The notes: generated from the sequence alone by a model not told the origin. A stretch of DNA of 64,000 bases from Rubrivivax sp. (GCA_019635315.1 JAHBZT010000001.1:434001-498000); one strand, 5' to 3'. Shown: positions 25,926 through 38,105, counted from the first letter of the stretch. Numbers and translations: made by a program.

Positions 25926-26305
25926 GGCCGCACCACCCAGACATGCGTCAGGCCGCCGTCGGCCAGCCGGCGCGCCGCCGCGGTGGCCAGGTGCAGGTCC
26001 GCGCCCTGCAGCCGGACCGGCACGCTGCGCGGCAGGTCGTGCGCGGCCTGCAGCGCCCAGACCAGGCCGACCGCCTCGTCGACATGGCGGTCCTCGCAGC
26101 AGCCGACTTCGATGTCGATCGTGTCGTCGGCCTGCGCCTGCGGCGCCGTCCAGGGTGCCGCCGTCTGGCCCGCCGGACGCTGGAATGCGGCGGCGTCCTC
26201 GGCGTCGGCACCGCCGCCGCCGCAGGCGGCCTGCAGCGCGACCAGCGACAGCAGCGTGGACCAGCCCGCCAGGCGGGACGGAAGGGTGCGGTGTTCGAGC
26301 TTCAT
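25922..26305 (-). CDS. Small putative lipoprotein
   Basis: 127 residues with AGGAG upstream of the ATG. The N-terminus ends in a lipobox-like LQAAC-GGGG near residue 28, so it is probably lipidated. Mature features are a short acidic Gly/Ala linker, the pair CCEDRH near residue 69, and a compact alpha/beta-looking C-terminus ending HVWVVRP. No family is recognised. The downstream membrane protein gene overlaps it by 4 nt, and the divergence in sequence type from neighbours gives no further clue. Confidence 0.6.
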   Translation of the reverse strand: MKLEHRTLPSRLAGWSTLLSLVALQAACGGGGADAEDAAAFQRPAGQTAAPWTAPQAQADDTIDIEVGCCEDRHVDEAVGLVWALQAAHDLPRSVPVRLQGADLHLATAAARRLADGGLTHVWVVRP

Positions 26306-26491
26306 GCAGCGGCTCCTGCGGTGACACGCCGGTTTGGCGCACCGCCAGTGAAGTGCAGCGGCGCCGCGAAGTCTTGAACGCGCGCTGAGGACGCGCTGAA
26401 GCTCTTCTGAGCCACGCCCCGCAGTCCTGAAGGCCGTTCTCAGCGCGAGCTGAGTCGTCCTATTCCAGGGGCACGGAGTGAGAGTGTTGGC

Positions 26492-28909
26492 TCACATTCC
26501 AAGCTGCCGGCGCTGATCGGCCAGCAGGCCGTCGACCTGCGCCAGCAGCGGCGCGAAGCGCGGCAGACTCCGCACCTCGGCCAGCGCCGGGTCCAGCCGC
26601 CACCACCAGGTGCGGCGTGCACCCGCCGCGGCGGCGCGCTCCAGCGCCGCCAGCGCCTCGGCCGGGCGGCCGCGCAGCCCGAGCGCGCGGGCTCGACTGA
26701 GCTCCAGCATGTGCCAGCGGTTGCCCTGGCGCTGCAGGGCGTCCAGCCGCTGTTCGACCGCCGCCAGCGTGGCCAGCGCCGCGTCGCGCTGGCCCAGCAG
26801 CGACTGCACGGTGGCCAGCGCCAGCGGCCGGTGCCAGCCCTGGAAAGTGAACCAGGCCGCCGCCGCCCAGCCCTGGCCGCGCGCCGCGGCCACGTCCAGG
26901 CTGCGCTGCAGCAGCGCAGCGTCCAGCGGCAGGCCGGCCATCGCGCGCAGCAGGCAGACGTCGGCGAAGGCGGCGCCCTCGTCGGCCTGCCGGCCGTCCA
27001 GCGCCAGCGCGGGCGGCGGCGCGCCGCGCGTGCCGGCGTGGCCGGCCGCCAGCCAGGCGTGCGCGGCGTGCACCTGCAGCCAGCCGGCGCCGGGCAGCAA
27101 CTCGCGCGCGCGGGCGAAGGCGGCGGCGGCTTCGTCGGGTCGCTGCAGGTCCAGGTACAGCCAGGCGAGCTCGTTCCACAGGTAGGCGCGGCGCGGCTCC
27201 AGCGCCAGCGCCTGCCGGTAGCTGTCGACGGCCTGCACCAGGTTGCCGACGGCATAGCCGTGCACGCCCAGGCCCCAGACGCCATTGGGGTAGCGCGGCT
27301 CCAGCGTCAGGGCGCGGCGGAAGCTGCGCGCCGCCGCGTCGGCTTCGCCAGCGAACAGCTGCGCGAAGCCCAGGCGCTCGGGACCGACGGCGCCCAGCGG
27401 TTCGAGCGCCGCCACCCGCTCGAACTGGGGCACGGCGCGGGCCGGCCACCCGTCGTCGAAATCGACGACACCCAGGATGAAGATCGCCTGCACGTAGCTG
27501 GGCTGGATGCGCAGCGCCTGCGCCAGCAGCCGGCGCGCCGTGTCGAACTCGCCGGCGAACTGGTGCAGCACGGCCTGGCCGGTCAGCGCGTCGGCGGCGT
27601 CGGGCTCCAGCGCGAGCGCACGCTCGAGCAGTGGCGTCGCGCGCGCGATGGCCTGCGGCAGGTCCAGCCCGACCCCCGAGGTGCCCTGGGCGATCCAGCA
27701 CCAGGCCAGGCCGACATAGTTGCGCGCGAAGGCGGGGTCGAGGTCGATGCCGCGCTGGAAATAGACCCGCGCGCGCTCGAAGGCCTCGGGGGTCTTAGGC
27801 CGCCAGGCGTGGGCGCCCAGCACGTACAGCTCGTAGGCCTGGCTGGCGGGTGTCGCGGCCAGCGCGTCGGCCGCCACCGGCAGGCCCAGCGCCGCGGCCG
27901 CCTCGGCGGCCACCAGCGCCGGCAGGCGCGACAGCGGCTCGGCGGCGCTGTCGAATTCGCGCTGCCAGACCGGGGCGTCGGCGGTCGCGGGCACCAGCTG
28001 CACCTGCAGCCGCGGTGTGGTCCCCGCGACCAGCGCGCCCTGCAGCAGGTAATGCGCCTGCAGCCGCTGCGCCAGCACGCGGCGCTGCGCCTCGTCGCGC
28101 ACGGGCGGGCCGAGCGCGGTCTCGGGGCCCAGCACGTCCAGCTCCGGCCGCCGGCCGAGCGCACGCACGATGTCCAGCGCCAGCCCCTGCGCCAGGGCCG
28201 GGGTGGCGCCGCCGTCGTCGAAGGGCAGCACGGCGACGCGCGAACGCGCCGCCGCGGCCGGCGCCGGCGTGGCCCGGTACCGCCAGGCCAGCGCGATGCC
28301 CAGCGCGGCCGCCGCCGCGAGCCCGCCGGCCAGCAGCCTGCGCCGCGAAGGCGGCATGGCGCGACCGGCCGCCGGCGGCCCTGGCGCGACCGGTGCCGTA
28401 ACGCCGGCAGTCACCGGCACACCGGTGCGCGGCGGCTCAGCGACGGCCGCGGTGGCCGGGTCGACCGTGACACCCGGCCAGGCCGCGACCGGCGCACCGG
28501 CGTCACCCGCTGCGCCGCCGGCCGTTGGTGCGGACGCATCGCCCGGCGCCGCGCCGGGCACCGGCCAGGCCACGCGCCGCACCGGCGCCAGCAGCCGGTA
28601 GCCCTTGCGGTGCACGGTCTGGATGAAGGTCGGCTCGGCCGCGGTGTCGCCGAGCTGCCGCCGCAGCTGCGCCACCGCCTGGTAGACCGAATTGGGCGTC
28701 ACGACCAGGTCGCGCCAGACCTCGTCCAGCAGTTCCTGCGTCGTCACCACCTCGCCGGCGCGGCGCGCCAGCAGCAGCAGCAGCCGCATCTGCTGCGGCT
28801 CGAGCTTGACAGTGCGGCCGACGCCGACGATCTCGTCGGCGTCGGCGTCGACCCGCCAGGGCCCGACGAACCACCGCTGCGCTGCGCTCTCGTCCGACTG
28901 CTGGTTCAT
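26492..28909 (-). CDS. CadC-like membrane-bound winged-helix regulator with TPR effector region
   Basis: 805 residues from the ATG at 28909. Residues about 14-105 are an OmpR/CadC-type winged helix ([19 protein letters not shown], then [15 protein letters not shown] and [16 protein letters not shown]). A Pro/Ala linker leads to one transmembrane helix near residues 192-212 ([18 protein letters not shown]). The periplasmic part starts with a TolB/FlgO-like alpha/beta domain ([11 protein letters not shown]) and continues with many TPR motifs to the end. This is the ToxR/CadC one-component plan: periplasmic sensing directly controlling DNA binding. It is divergent from recQ with a 79-nt gap. Its signal and targets are unknown. 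Confidence 0.87.
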   Translation of the reverse strand: MNQQSDESAAQRWFVGPWRVDADADEIVGVGRTVKLEPQQMRLLLLLARRAGEVVTTQELLDEVWRDLVVTPNSVYQAVAQLRRQLGDTAAEPTFIQTVHRKGYRLLAPVRRVAWPVPGAAPGDASAPTAGGAAGDAGAPVAAWPGVTVDPATAAVAEPPRTGVPVTAGVTAPVAPGPPAAGRAMPPSRRRLLAGGLAAAAALGIALAWRYRATPAPAAAARSRVAVLPFDDGGATPALAQGLALDIVRALGRRPELDVLGPETALGPPVRDEAQRRVLAQRLQAHYLLQGALVAGTTPRLQVQLVPATADAPVWQREFDSAAEPLSRLPALVAAEAAAALGLPVAADALAATPASQAYELYVLGAHAWRPKTPEAFERARVYFQRGIDLDPAFARNYVGLAWCWIAQGTSGVGLDLPQAIARATPLLERALALEPDAADALTGQAVLHQFAGEFDTARRLLAQALRIQPSYVQAIFILGVVDFDDGWPARAVPQFERVAALEPLGAVGPERLGFAQLFAGEADAAARSFRRALTLEPRYPNGVWGLGVHGYAVGNLVQAVDSYRQALALEPRRAYLWNELAWLYLDLQRPDEAAAAFARARELLPGAGWLQVHAAHAWLAAGHAGTRGAPPPALALDGRQADEGAAFADVCLLRAMAGLPLDAALLQRSLDVAAARGQGWAAAAWFTFQGWHRPLALATVQSLLGQRDAALATLAAVEQRLDALQRQGNRWHMLELSRARALGLRGRPAEALAALERAAAAGARRTWWWRLDPALAEVRSLPRFAPLLAQVDGLLADQRRQLGM

Positions 28910-28988
28910 GCCGACCCCAGACCTCCGCCCGCCTGCATGCCGACGCGCCCGTGGCGCCCGGGTCGGGGCGGTAGCATCCCCGCCCGAC

Positions 28989-30884
<1,896 letters not shown>

Positions 30885-30984
30885 ATTCGGCTGACGCGAC
30901 CGACGCAGAGCCCAGCGCGCGCGACGAATGGTGCGGGCGAGTCCGCACCCGGGTGGGCGCCGGGACTCGGCCGGCTTGGCCCGC

Positions 30985-31460
30985 CCTGCGGTCGGGCTGC
31001 CCTGCGCTTCTCGGCCCTGGGGTCGCGCCGCACAACTCGCTGCACTCCCTGCGGTCGTTCCGCTCGGACAGGTGCGGCGAGTCAGTTGACGAGGCGCGCG
31101 GGTACGCGCGCCGACCCCAGGGCCTGCGATGCTCGGCTGCGCCACTCGCCCCGACGCCCACCCGGGCACGGCCTCGCCGGACACACCGAGGTCTTCGCCT
31201 GGCAGGAACGCCACCGCCGTATCGGCGAGGCCGAGGGCGGGGCTGCGGCCGGGCGAGTTGCGAGCCGAGTAGCGCAGGTGTCCCGGCCCGCGCGCGTACC
31301 CGCGCGCTTCGTCAACTGACTCGCCGCGTCTGTCCGAGCGCAGCGCCCGCAGGGCGCGCAGCGAGTTACGCGGCGGGGCCGGGATGCCGAGCAACGCAGG
31401 GCACCCCGCGCAGCGGGGCGAAGCAGCCCGAGCCCGGCTGCAGCCCCGCCCTCGGCCTCG
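30985..31460. repeat. Long imperfect inverted repeat filling the recQ-uvrA gap
   Basis: The 674-nt gap 30885-31558 holds no credible gene. Its left arm (about 30985-31150) is repeated in reverse complement at about 31252-31420. The best block is 31074-31110 against 31291-31327, 37 nt with one mismatch, containing GGCGAGTCAGTTGACGA. Flanking blocks such as AACTCGCTGC and GCTCGGACAG also pair, with a loop of about 100 nt. A second perfect 21-bp inverted pair lies at 31226-31246 and 31440-31460. It encodes spurious peptides of the NSLRALRALRSD type that I recall being widespread in Comamonadaceae-like genomes, so it is probably a family-wide intergenic repeat. Confidence 0.75.
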
Positions 31461-31558
31461 CGCACGCGGGCGCCTGAACGCCGGGCTTTTCGCGAAGACT
31501 CCCTCACGGCCACGACGTACTGCCTCGCTATGATGACCGGTTCGCCTTCACGACGACC

Positions 31559-34543
31559 ATGCCGAGCGCCACCGACGCCACCGCCGACCAACGCACGCTT
31601 CGCGTGCGGGGCGCGCGCACGCACAACCTGAAGAATATCGACCTCGACATCCCCAAGGATGCGCTGGTCGTGATCACCGGGCTGTCGGGCTCGGGCAAGT
31701 CCAGCCTGGCCTTCGACACCCTGTATGCCGAAGGGCAGCGCCGCTACGTCGAGAGCCTCAGCGCCTACGCGCGGCAGTTCCTGCAGCTGATGGACAAGCC
31801 CGACGTCGACGTGATCGAGGGCCTGTCGCCCGCGATCAGCATCGAGCAGAAGGCCACCAGCCACAACCCGCGCAGCACGGTCGGCACGATCACCGAGATC
31901 CACGACTACCTGCGCCTGCTGTATGCGCGCGCCGGCACGCCCTACTGCCCGGACCACGACCTGCCGCTGGCGGCGCAGAGCGTGTCGCAGATGGTCGACG
32001 CCGTGCTCGCGTTGCCCGAGGACACCAAGCTGATGGTGCTGGCGCCCGTGGTGCGCGACCGCAAGGGCGAATTCGGCGACCTGTTCCAGGACATGCTGGC
32101 GCGCGGCTACGTGCGCTTCCGCGTCGGCCAGGGTCCCGCCCGCGACATCGTCGAGGCCGACGCCCTGCCCAAGCTGAAGAAGACCGAGAAGCACGACATC
32201 GACGTCGTCATCGACCGCCTGCGCACCAGGCCCGACTTCAAGCAGCGCCTGGCCGAGAGCTTCGAGGCCGCGCTGCGCATCGCCGACGGGCGCGCGATCG
32301 CGCTGGAGGTGGACAGCGGCCGCGAGCATCTCTTCAGCAGCAGGTTCGGCTGCCCGGTGTGCAGCTATTCGCTGCCGGAGCTGGAGCCGCGGCTCTTCAG
32401 CTTCAACTCGCCGGTCGGCGCCTGCCCCAGCTGCGACGGCCTGGGTCAGGTCACGGCCATCGACCCCGAGCGCGTCGTCGCCTTCCCCAGCCTGAGCCTG
32501 GCCGCCGGCGCGGTGAAGGGCTGGGACCGCCGCAACGGCTATACCTTTTCGCTGCTGGAGGCGGTGGCGCGGCACTACGGCTTCGACATCGAGCAGCCCT
32601 TCGAGGCGCTGCCCGAGCGCGCGCGCCAGGTGCTGCTGCACGGCAGCGGCGACGAGGACATCGAATTCGTCTACGAGGCCGAGAGCGCCGCGGGCAAGGG
32701 CCGCACGCGCACGCGCAGCGTCAAGCGCCGGCATCCCTTCGAGGGCATCATCCCCAACTTCGAGCGCCGCTTCCGCGAGACCGACTCGGTGGCGGTGCGC
32801 GAGGAACTGGCGCGCTACCAGGCGGCGCGGCCCTGTCCCGACTGCCAGGGCACGCGGCTCAAGCGCGAGGCGCGCCATGTCTTCCTGCTCGACGCCGAGC
32901 GTGGCAAGGGCCTGCCGATCTATGCCGTGGAGCACGCCACGCTGGCCGAGGCGCTGGCCTATTTCCAGGCCCTGAAGCTGGTCGGCGCCAAGGCCGAGAT
33001 CGCCGACAAGATCGTGCGCGAGATCCGCTCGCGGCTGCGTTTCCTCAACGACGTCGGGCTGAACTATCTGAGCCTGGACCGCGGCGCCGACACGCTGTCC
33101 GGCGGCGAGGCGCAGCGCATCCGTCTGGCCAGCCAGATCGGCAGCGGCCTGAGCGGCGTGATGTACGTGCTGGACGAGCCCAGCATCGGCCTGCACCAGC
33201 GCGACAACGAACGCCTGATCGGCACGCTGCGCCACCTGCGCGACCTGGGCAACAGCGTGCTCGTCGTCGAGCACGACGAGGACATGATCCGCGCCAGCGA
33301 CCATGTCGTCGACATGGGCCCGGGGGCCGGCGTGCACGGCGGGCAGGTCGTCGCGCAGGGCACGCCGGCCGAGGTGGCGGCGAGCGCCGACTCGCTGACC
33401 GGTCGCTACCTGGCGCACACGCTGCGCATCACGCGCCCGGGCCCGCGCCGCCGGCCCGGCGCGGGCGAGGACCAGCGGCTGCGCATCGTCGGCGCGCGCG
33501 GCAACAACCTGCGCCAGGTGACGGTGGACATCCCGGTCGGCCTCTTCACCTGCGTCACCGGCGTCAGCGGCTCGGGCAAGAGCACGCTGATCAACGACAC
33601 GCTGTATGCCGCGGTCGCGAAGAAGCTCTACGGCAGCCATGCCGAGCCGGCGCCGCACGAGCGCATCGACGGCCTGGAGGCCTTCGACAAGGTCATCAAC
33701 GTCGACCAGAGCCCGATCGGCCGCACGCCGCGCAGCAACCCGGCCACCTACACCGGGCTGTTCACGCCGATCCGCGAGCTCTTCGCCGAGGTGCCGGCGG
33801 CGCGCGAGCGCGGCTACGGGCCCGGGCGCTTCAGTTTCAACGTCGGCGCGGCCAGCGGCGGCGGCCGCTGCGAGGCCTGCGAAGGCGACGGCGTCATCAA
33901 GGTCGAGATGCACTTCCTGCCCGACGTCTACGTGCCCTGCGACACCTGCCAGGGCCGGCGCTACAACCGCGAGACGCTGGAGATCCTCTACAAGGGCCTG
34001 AACATCCACCAGGTGCTGGAGCTGACGGTGGAGGACGCGCATGCCTTCTTCGGCGCCGTGCCGGCCATCGCGCGCAAGCTGCAGACGCTGCTGGACGTGG
34101 GCCTGGGCTACGTGCGGCTGGGCCAGGCGGCGACCACGCTGTCGGGCGGCGAGGCGCAGCGTGTGAAGCTGGCGCTGGAGCTGAGCAAGCGCGACACCGG
34201 GCGCACGCTGTACATCCTGGACGAGCCGACGACCGGGCTGCACTTCCACGACGTGGGCCTGCTGCTGAAGGTGCTGCAGCAGCTGGCCGATGCCGGCAAC
34301 ACCATCGTCGTCATCGAGCACAACCTGGACGTCATCAAGACGGCCGACTGGCTGATCGACCTCGGCCCCGAGGGCGGCGCCGGCGGCGGCCGCGTGCTGC
34401 TGGCCGGCCCGCCGGAGGAGGTGGCGGCGCGCGCCGACGAGGTGGGCAGCCACACCGGGCGCTTCCTGCGGCCGCTGCTCGAAGCCGATGTTGCGGCCGC
34501 CCGTTCGCCGGGCCGCTCGCCAGCCGCTGCCCCCACGGCCTAG
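31559..34543 (+). CDS. uvrA: Excinuclease ABC subunit A
   Basis: 994 residues. The first ATP site has GLSGSGKSS near residue 41 and its signature [17 protein letters not shown] near 515. The second has GVSGSGKST near 670 and [17 protein letters not shown] near 860. C4 zinc modules are visible at GCPVC...CPSC (about 262-298) and CEAC...CDTC (about 778-801). It recognises bulky DNA lesions with UvrB in nucleotide excision repair. A TATGAT -10-like box lies at 31529-31534, but no good -35 or LexA box is seen. The last 25 residues are Ala/Pro-rich. Confidence 0.97.
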   Translation: MPSATDATADQRTLRVRGARTHNLKNIDLDIPKDALVVITGLSGSGKSSLAFDTLYAEGQRRYVESLSAYARQFLQLMDKPDVDVIEGLSPAISIEQKATSHNPRSTVGTITEIHDYLRLLYARAGTPYCPDHDLPLAAQSVSQMVDAVLALPEDTKLMVLAPVVRDRKGEFGDLFQDMLARGYVRFRVGQGPARDIVEADALPKLKKTEKHDIDVVIDRLRTRPDFKQRLAESFEAALRIADGRAIALEVDSGREHLFSSRFGCPVCSYSLPELEPRLFSFNSPVGACPSCDGLGQVTAIDPERVVAFPSLSLAAGAVKGWDRRNGYTFSLLEAVARHYGFDIEQPFEALPERARQVLLHGSGDEDIEFVYEAESAAGKGRTRTRSVKRRHPFEGIIPNFERRFRETDSVAVREELARYQAARPCPDCQGTRLKREARHVFLLDAERGKGLPIYAVEHATLAEALAYFQALKLVGAKAEIADKIVREIRSRLRFLNDVGLNYLSLDRGADTLSGGEAQRIRLASQIGSGLSGVMYVLDEPSIGLHQRDNERLIGTLRHLRDLGNSVLVVEHDEDMIRASDHVVDMGPGAGVHGGQVVAQGTPAEVAASADSLTGRYLAHTLRITRPGPRRRPGAGEDQRLRIVGARGNNLRQVTVDIPVGLFTCVTGVSGSGKSTLINDTLYAAVAKKLYGSHAEPAPHERIDGLEAFDKVINVDQSPIGRTPRSNPATYTGLFTPIRELFAEVPAARERGYGPGRFSFNVGAASGGGRCEACEGDGVIKVEMHFLPDVYVPCDTCQGRRYNRETLEILYKGLNIHQVLELTVEDAHAFFGAVPAIARKLQTLLDVGLGYVRLGQAATTLSGGEAQRVKLALELSKRDTGRTLYILDEPTTGLHFHDVGLLLKVLQQLADAGNTIVVIEHNLDVIKTADWLIDLGPEGGAGGGRVLLAGPPEEVAARADEVGSHTGRFLRPLLEADVAAARSPGRSPAAAPTA

Positions 34544-34573
34544 ACTGCGCGGTCCCGCAGCCGGAGGACCGCC

Positions 34574-35182
34574 ATGCCCGTCGCGATCGACTACTACTTC
34601 GCCACCCAGTCGCCCTGGACCTACCTGGGCCACGCGCGCTTCGTGCAGATCGCGCGCGCGGCCGGCGCCACGGTGCACGTGAAGCCGGCGGACTACGGGC
34701 AGGTCTTCCCGGTCTCCGGCGGGCTGCCGCTGCCCAAGCGGGCGCCGCAGCGCCAGGCCTACCGGCTGGTCGAGCTGCGCCGCTGGGCCGACTTCCTGGG
34801 CCTGCCGCTGCACCTGCAGCCGACGCACTTTCCGGTCGACGGCCATCCGTCGTCGAAGCTGATCGTCGCCGTCGGTCGCGCCGACGGTGCCGACGCGGCG
34901 CTGGACCTCGCCGGGCGCGTGCTCGCGGCCTGCTGGGCGCAGCAGCGCAACATCGCCGACCCGATCACGCTGGCCGCGCTGCTGTCCGAGGCCGGGCTGC
35001 CGGCGGCGCGCATGGACGACGCGCAGTCCGACGCCGTCGCGCAGGCCTACCAGGCGCACACCGATGCGGCGATCGCCGCCGGCGTGTTCGGCGCGCCGAG
35101 CTATGTCGTCGACGGCGAGATCTTCTGGGGCCAGGACCGGCTGGACTTCCTGGCGCGCCGGCTCGGCGTGGACCTGGCATGA
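34574..35182 (+). CDS. DsbA-family 2-hydroxychromene-2-carboxylate isomerase-like protein
   Basis: 202 residues, GGAGG before the ATG. The N-terminus IDYYFATQSPWTYLGHARF has Ser rather than the CXXC of thiol oxidases, as in GST-kappa/HCCA isomerases. KLIVAVGRADGADAALD, WAQQRNIADP and GVFGAPSYVVDGEIFWGQDRL complete the family pattern. Members use glutathione to isomerise aromatic catabolites or are of unknown function. The next gene's ATG overlaps its stop as ATGA. Confidence 0.85.
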   Translation: MPVAIDYYFATQSPWTYLGHARFVQIARAAGATVHVKPADYGQVFPVSGGLPLPKRAPQRQAYRLVELRRWADFLGLPLHLQPTHFPVDGHPSSKLIVAVGRADGADAALDLAGRVLAACWAQQRNIADPITLAALLSEAGLPAARMDDAQSDAVAQAYQAHTDAAIAAGVFGAPSYVVDGEIFWGQDRLDFLARRLGVDLA

Positions 35183-36042
35183 GCGCCGGCGCCACCGAAG
35201 CCGCGGCGCTGGGCGACTGGCTGAATGCCGCCTGGGACCGCCACGCGGACGCGCCGCGCGAAATCACCGACGAACTGCAGCGCCGCGCCGCGACGCTGCC
35301 GGACGACGCCGACGGCGCGATGGCCGTGCGCCTGGCCGAGCATGTGCTGCTGGCGCATCTGGACGATGCACCGGCGCTGCAGCGCCTGCTCGCCGCGTTG
35401 CCGGCCGGCACGGCGCTGGACGCGGCCGCGGCGCGTGCCCGCTGGGGGCTCGCCGTGCTGGCCGGCGAGGGCGCGCCGCCGGTGCTGCCCGATGCGGCAC
35501 GCTGGGGCGCGTTGCAGAACGTGGTGCTGGCGCTGCTGCAGCGCGGCCAGCTCGGTGCGGCGCGCGAGTGCCTGCTCGCCGACGAGGCGGCCGCGGCGGC
35601 CAGCGAGGACGCCGCCGCACGCCGCGCCTATGCGGCCACGGCCAACAACGTCGCCGTCGACCTGCGGCTGGGCCCGCGCGGCGACGCTGCACGCGATGCG
35701 CTGATGCTGGACGCCGCGGCGCTGGCGCGACGCGCCTGGGAACGTGCCGGCACCTGGATGCATGTCGAGCGCGCGGACTACCAGCTCGCGATGTGCCACG
35801 CCGTGCTCGGCCAGGGCGCACCCGCGCGTGCCGCCGCGCGGGCCTGCCTGGCGGCCTGCGAACGTGAAGGCGCCGACGCCGCCGAGCGCTTCTTCGCCCA
35901 CGAGTGCAACGTGCATGCCGAGCGCGCTGCCGGTGACGCGGTCGCTGCGACCGTGCACCGCGAGCGCATGGTCGCGCTGCTGGCGCAGATCGAGGACCCG
36001 GGCCTGCGCGACTGGTGCGCCGGGACGCTGGTCAAGACCTGA
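35179..36042 (+). CDS. Hypothetical helical (TPR-like) protein
   Basis: 287 residues, coupled by an ATGA overlap to the HCCA isomerase-like gene. It has no signal peptide. The sequence is almost entirely Ala/Arg/Glu-rich amphipathic helix, with pairs of helices about 34-40 residues apart (LLAALPAGTALDAAAARARWGLA, then NVVLALLQRGQLGAARECL and others), suggesting TPR-type repeats. FFAHECNVHAERAAGD near residue 240 is distinctive. I do not recognise the family. Coupling suggests a partner or accessory role to the isomerase-like protein. Confidence 0.6.
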   Translation: MSAGATEAAALGDWLNAAWDRHADAPREITDELQRRAATLPDDADGAMAVRLAEHVLLAHLDDAPALQRLLAALPAGTALDAAAARARWGLAVLAGEGAPPVLPDAARWGALQNVVLALLQRGQLGAARECLLADEAAAAASEDAAARRAYAATANNVAVDLRLGPRGDAARDALMLDAAALARRAWERAGTWMHVERADYQLAMCHAVLGQGAPARAAARACLAACEREGADAAERFFAHECNVHAERAAGDAVAATVHRERMVALLAQIEDPGLRDWCAGTLVKT

Positions 36043-36046
36043 ATGC

Positions 36047-36637
36047 TCAGCCCGCCGCAGCCTCGAAGCGGAAGACCGCCACGCTGGCGCGCAGGTTGGG
36101 CCAGCGCCGCACGACGCGGCCGCCCTGCAGCCCGAAGCTGTCGGTGACGGCCAGCCCGCAGCGCCGCGCCAGCACGTCGAAGTCGGCGAAGGTCGCGACG
36201 CGGATGTTGGGCGTGTCGAACCACTGGTAGGGCAGCGTGCGCGTGACCGGCATGCGCCCGCCCAGCACGCGCAGCCGGTTCGGCCAGTGCGCGAAGTTCG
36301 GGAAGCTGACGATGCCGATGCGGCCCACGCGCGCGGTCTCGCGCAGCATGCGCTCGGTGTGGCGCAGGTGCTGCAGCGTGTCCAGCTGCAGCACGACGTC
36401 GAAGCTGTGGTCGTCGAACAGCGCCAGCCCGTCCTCCAGGTTGAGCTGGATGACGTCCACGCCGCGCTGCACGCAGGCCGCCACGTTGGCATCGGCGATC
36501 TCGATGCCGTAGCCGCTGCAGCCCTTGCGGTCGCGCAGCGTGGCCAGCAGCTCGCCGTTGCCGCAGCCCAGGTCCAGCACGCGCGAGCCCGCCGGCACCA
36601 GGTCGGCGATCAGCTCCAGGTCCCGCCTTTCAGACAT
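36047..36637 (-). CDS. metW: Methionine biosynthesis protein MetW
   Basis: 196 residues from the ATG at 36637. The SAM-methyltransferase motif I is [15 protein letters not shown] near residue 23, and the [12 protein letters not shown] and [20 protein letters not shown] segments are typical of MetW. MetW partners MetX, enhancing or enabling homoserine acylation in proteobacteria. Its start lies inside the 3' end of metX (8-nt overlap), so translation is coupled. An in-frame upstream extension would run into the metX tail repeats and is not used. Confidence 0.93.
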   Translation of the reverse strand: MSERRDLELIADLVPAGSRVLDLGCGNGELLATLRDRKGCSGYGIEIADANVAACVQRGVDVIQLNLEDGLALFDDHSFDVVLQLDTLQHLRHTERMLRETARVGRIGIVSFPNFAHWPNRLRVLGGRMPVTRTLPYQWFDTPNIRVATFADFDVLARRCGLAVTDSFGLQGGRVVRRWPNLRASVAVFRFEAAAG

Positions 36638-37937
36638 GTGGGCCCCCAGGCTCGCTGCGCTCGCCACCCCCCGAGGGGGCTCGGTCCGGACCGGGGGACC
36701 CGGATCCGGACCCGGGGCCCCCAGGCTCGCTGCGCTCGCCACCTCCCGAGGGGGCTCGGCCCGGACCGGGGGACCCGGATCCGGACCGCCGTGCTCCGGC
36801 TGTCTCGAGCTCCGCGGCGATGTGCTCGAAGTAGCCGCGCAGCACCGCGTGATAGCGCGGGTCGTCCAGCAGGAAGGCGTCGTGGCCGTGCGGGGCGGCG
36901 ATCTCGGCGTAGCTGACGGCGATGCGGTTGTCGACCAGCGCCTTGACGATCTCGCGCGAACGCGACGGCGCGAAGCGCCAGTCGGTCGTGAAGCTGACCA
37001 GCAGGTAGCGCAGCGCCGGGTTCGCGCGTGCCGCGGCGAAGGCTCGTGCGAGGTCGCCGCCCTGCGCCCGAGCCGGGTCGAAATAGTCCAGCGCGCGCGT
37101 GATCAGCAGGTAGGTGTTGGCGTCGAAATACTCGCTGAACTTGTCGCCCTGGTGGCGCAGGTAGCTCTCGATCTCGAATTCGATGTCCTGCGTCGTGTAG
37201 GCCGGCGTGCCGTGGCGCAGGCGGCGGCCGAACTTGGCCTCCATCGCGTCGTCGCTCAGGTAGGTGATGTGGCCCAGCATGCGCGCCACCCGCAGACCGC
37301 GCCGCGGCAGCGTGCCGTACTCGTAGAAGCGGCCGCCGTGGAAGTCGGGGTCGGTGACGATGGCGCGCCGCGCGACCTCGTTGAACGCGATGTTCTGCGC
37401 CGACAGGTTGGGCGCGGTCGCCACCGCGATGCAGTGGCGCACGCGCTGCGGGTGGCTCAGCGTCCAGGCCAGCGCCTGCATGCCGCCCAGGCTGCCGCCG
37501 ATCACGGCGGCGAGCTGCGTGATGCCCAGCCGGTCCAGCAGCCGCGCCTGCGCCTCGACCCAGTCCTCCACCGTGACGACGGGAAAGTCCGGGCCCCAGG
37601 GCCGGCCGGTCGCCGGGTTCAGGTGCATGGGCCCGGTGGAGCCGAAGCAGGAGCCCGGGTTGTTGACGCCGATGACGAAGAAGCGCTCGGTGTCCAGCGG
37701 CTTGCCCGGGCCGACCAGGTTGTCCCACCAGCCGGCGCGGCCCTGCTCGTCCAGCCCGGCGACATGGTGGCTGGCATTCAGCGCGTGGCACACCAGCACG
37801 GCGTTGCCGGCATCGGGTGCCAGCGTGCCGTAGGTCTCGTAGACCAGGTCATAGGCCGGCAGCACCGCACCGCTGGCCAGCGCCAGCGGCTCGTCGAAAT
37901 GCATCGTCCGCGCGGTGACGGTTCCCAGGGCAGCCAT
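36630..37937 (-). CDS. metX: Homoserine O-acyltransferase MetX with repeat-derived tail
   Basis: 435 residues from the ATG at 37937 (a TTG lies 9 nt upstream). The alpha/beta-hydrolase core has the nucleophile elbow [12 protein letters not shown] near residue 155, [13 protein letters not shown] near 50 and [13 protein letters not shown] near 93. The DAFLLDD region supplies the catalytic acid/His environment (PHGHDAF). It acylates homoserine in the first committed step of methionine synthesis. Residues from about 384 on are a low-complexity extension made by the 75-bp tandem repeat, ending eight bases inside metW. A SAM-II riboswitch and a terminator hairpin precede the gene. Confidence 0.94.
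   Translation of the reverse strand: MAALGTVTARTMHFDEPLALASGAVLPAYDLVYETYGTLAPDAGNAVLVCHALNASHHVAGLDEQGRAGWWDNLVGPGKPLDTERFFVIGVNNPGSCFGSTGPMHLNPATGRPWGPDFPVVTVEDWVEAQARLLDRLGITQLAAVIGGSLGGMQALAWTLSHPQRVRHCIAVATAPNLSAQNIAFNEVARRAIVTDPDFHGGRFYEYGTLPRRGLRVARMLGHITYLSDDAMEAKFGRRLRHGTPAYTTQDIEFEIESYLRHQGDKFSEYFDANTYLLITRALDYFDPARAQGGDLARAFAAARANPALRYLLVSFTTDWRFAPSRSREIVKALVDNRIAVSYAEIAAPHGHDAFLLDDPRYHAVLRGYFEHIAAELETAGARRSGSGSPGPGRAPSGGGERSEPGGPGSGSGSPGPDRAPSGGGERSEPGGPHV
36641..36787. repeat. Two tandem copies of a 75-bp unit inside the metX 3' end
   Basis: Copies begin at 36641 and 36716 and match over 72 nt with two mismatches. Each contains GGCTCGCTGCGCTCGCCAC and a block of nested palindromes (GGTCCGGACC, GGATCC). 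The 75-bp period is 25 codons, so the frame is kept and MetX gains a duplicated tail with [10 protein letters not shown]. Short ERSEPGG-type peptides recur at protein ends in related genomes as I remember them, which suggests a mobile intergenic repeat that has been captured as coding sequence. Confidence 0.8.
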
Positions 37938-37944
37938 CGTCGAC

Positions 37945-37985
37945 AAAAAAGGAAAACCCGGCGCCGCTGCACACGGCCACCGGGT
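37945..37985 (-). terminator. Terminator-like hairpin between SAM-II riboswitch and metX
   Basis: On the minus strand ACCCGG (37985-37980) pairs with CCGGGT (37961-37956), with additional inner G-C pairs, and is followed by TTTTCCTTTTTT. The T-run ends eight bases before the metX ATG, and there is no obvious Shine-Dalgarno. Its position after the aptamer suggests control by transcription attenuation. Confidence 0.65.
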
Positions 37986-37990
37986 CCGAT

Positions 37991-38044
37991 GGTCCTGTTT
38001 AGCGGCATTTGTAGAGCGCCCGCAAGCCGGAGCAAATCAGCGCT
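37991..38044 (-). promoter_or_regulatory. SAM-II riboswitch upstream of metX
   Basis: On the minus strand the element reads AGCGC-TGATTTG, then CTCCGGCTTGCGG, GCGCT, CTACAAATG, CCGCTAAACAGGACC. AGCGC pairs with GCGCT (P1). The loop CCGGC can pair with the later GCCG, and TCC with GGA, giving the pseudoknot. TGATTT, the AAATG box and GCTAAA are the conserved sequence blocks of SAM-II (metA-type) aptamers. S-adenosylmethionine binding would reduce metX-metW expression. The call rests on pattern memory, not a covariance search. Confidence 0.75.
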
Positions 38045-38052
38045 GTGGCTGG

Positions 38053-38058
38053 AGTATA
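38053..38058 (-). promoter_or_regulatory. -10 box for metX-metW
   Basis: TATACT on the minus strand sits eight bases upstream of the riboswitch P1 helix, the right place for transcription to begin at the aptamer. The -35 region is weak. It lies about 50 nt from the start of the divergent dehalogenase gene. Confidence 0.5.
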
Positions 38059-38105
38059 GCCAGCGCCGGGTCTATGCTTCGCGCCCCGAACGAACGGAGG
38101 CGGGC

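Noticed and set aside
31500-31558. LexA/SOS box upstream of uvrA
   Set aside because: No CTGT-N8-ACAG-like sequence is present in the promoter region.
31082-35059. A very long open frame on the minus strand opposite uvrA
   Set aside because: It is an antisense shadow caused by high GC codon use; uvrA on the plus strand has all family motifs and the shadow has none.
36641-36787. CRISPR-like repeats
   Set aside because: Only two 75-bp tandem units with no spacers and no cas genes; it is a coding repeat.
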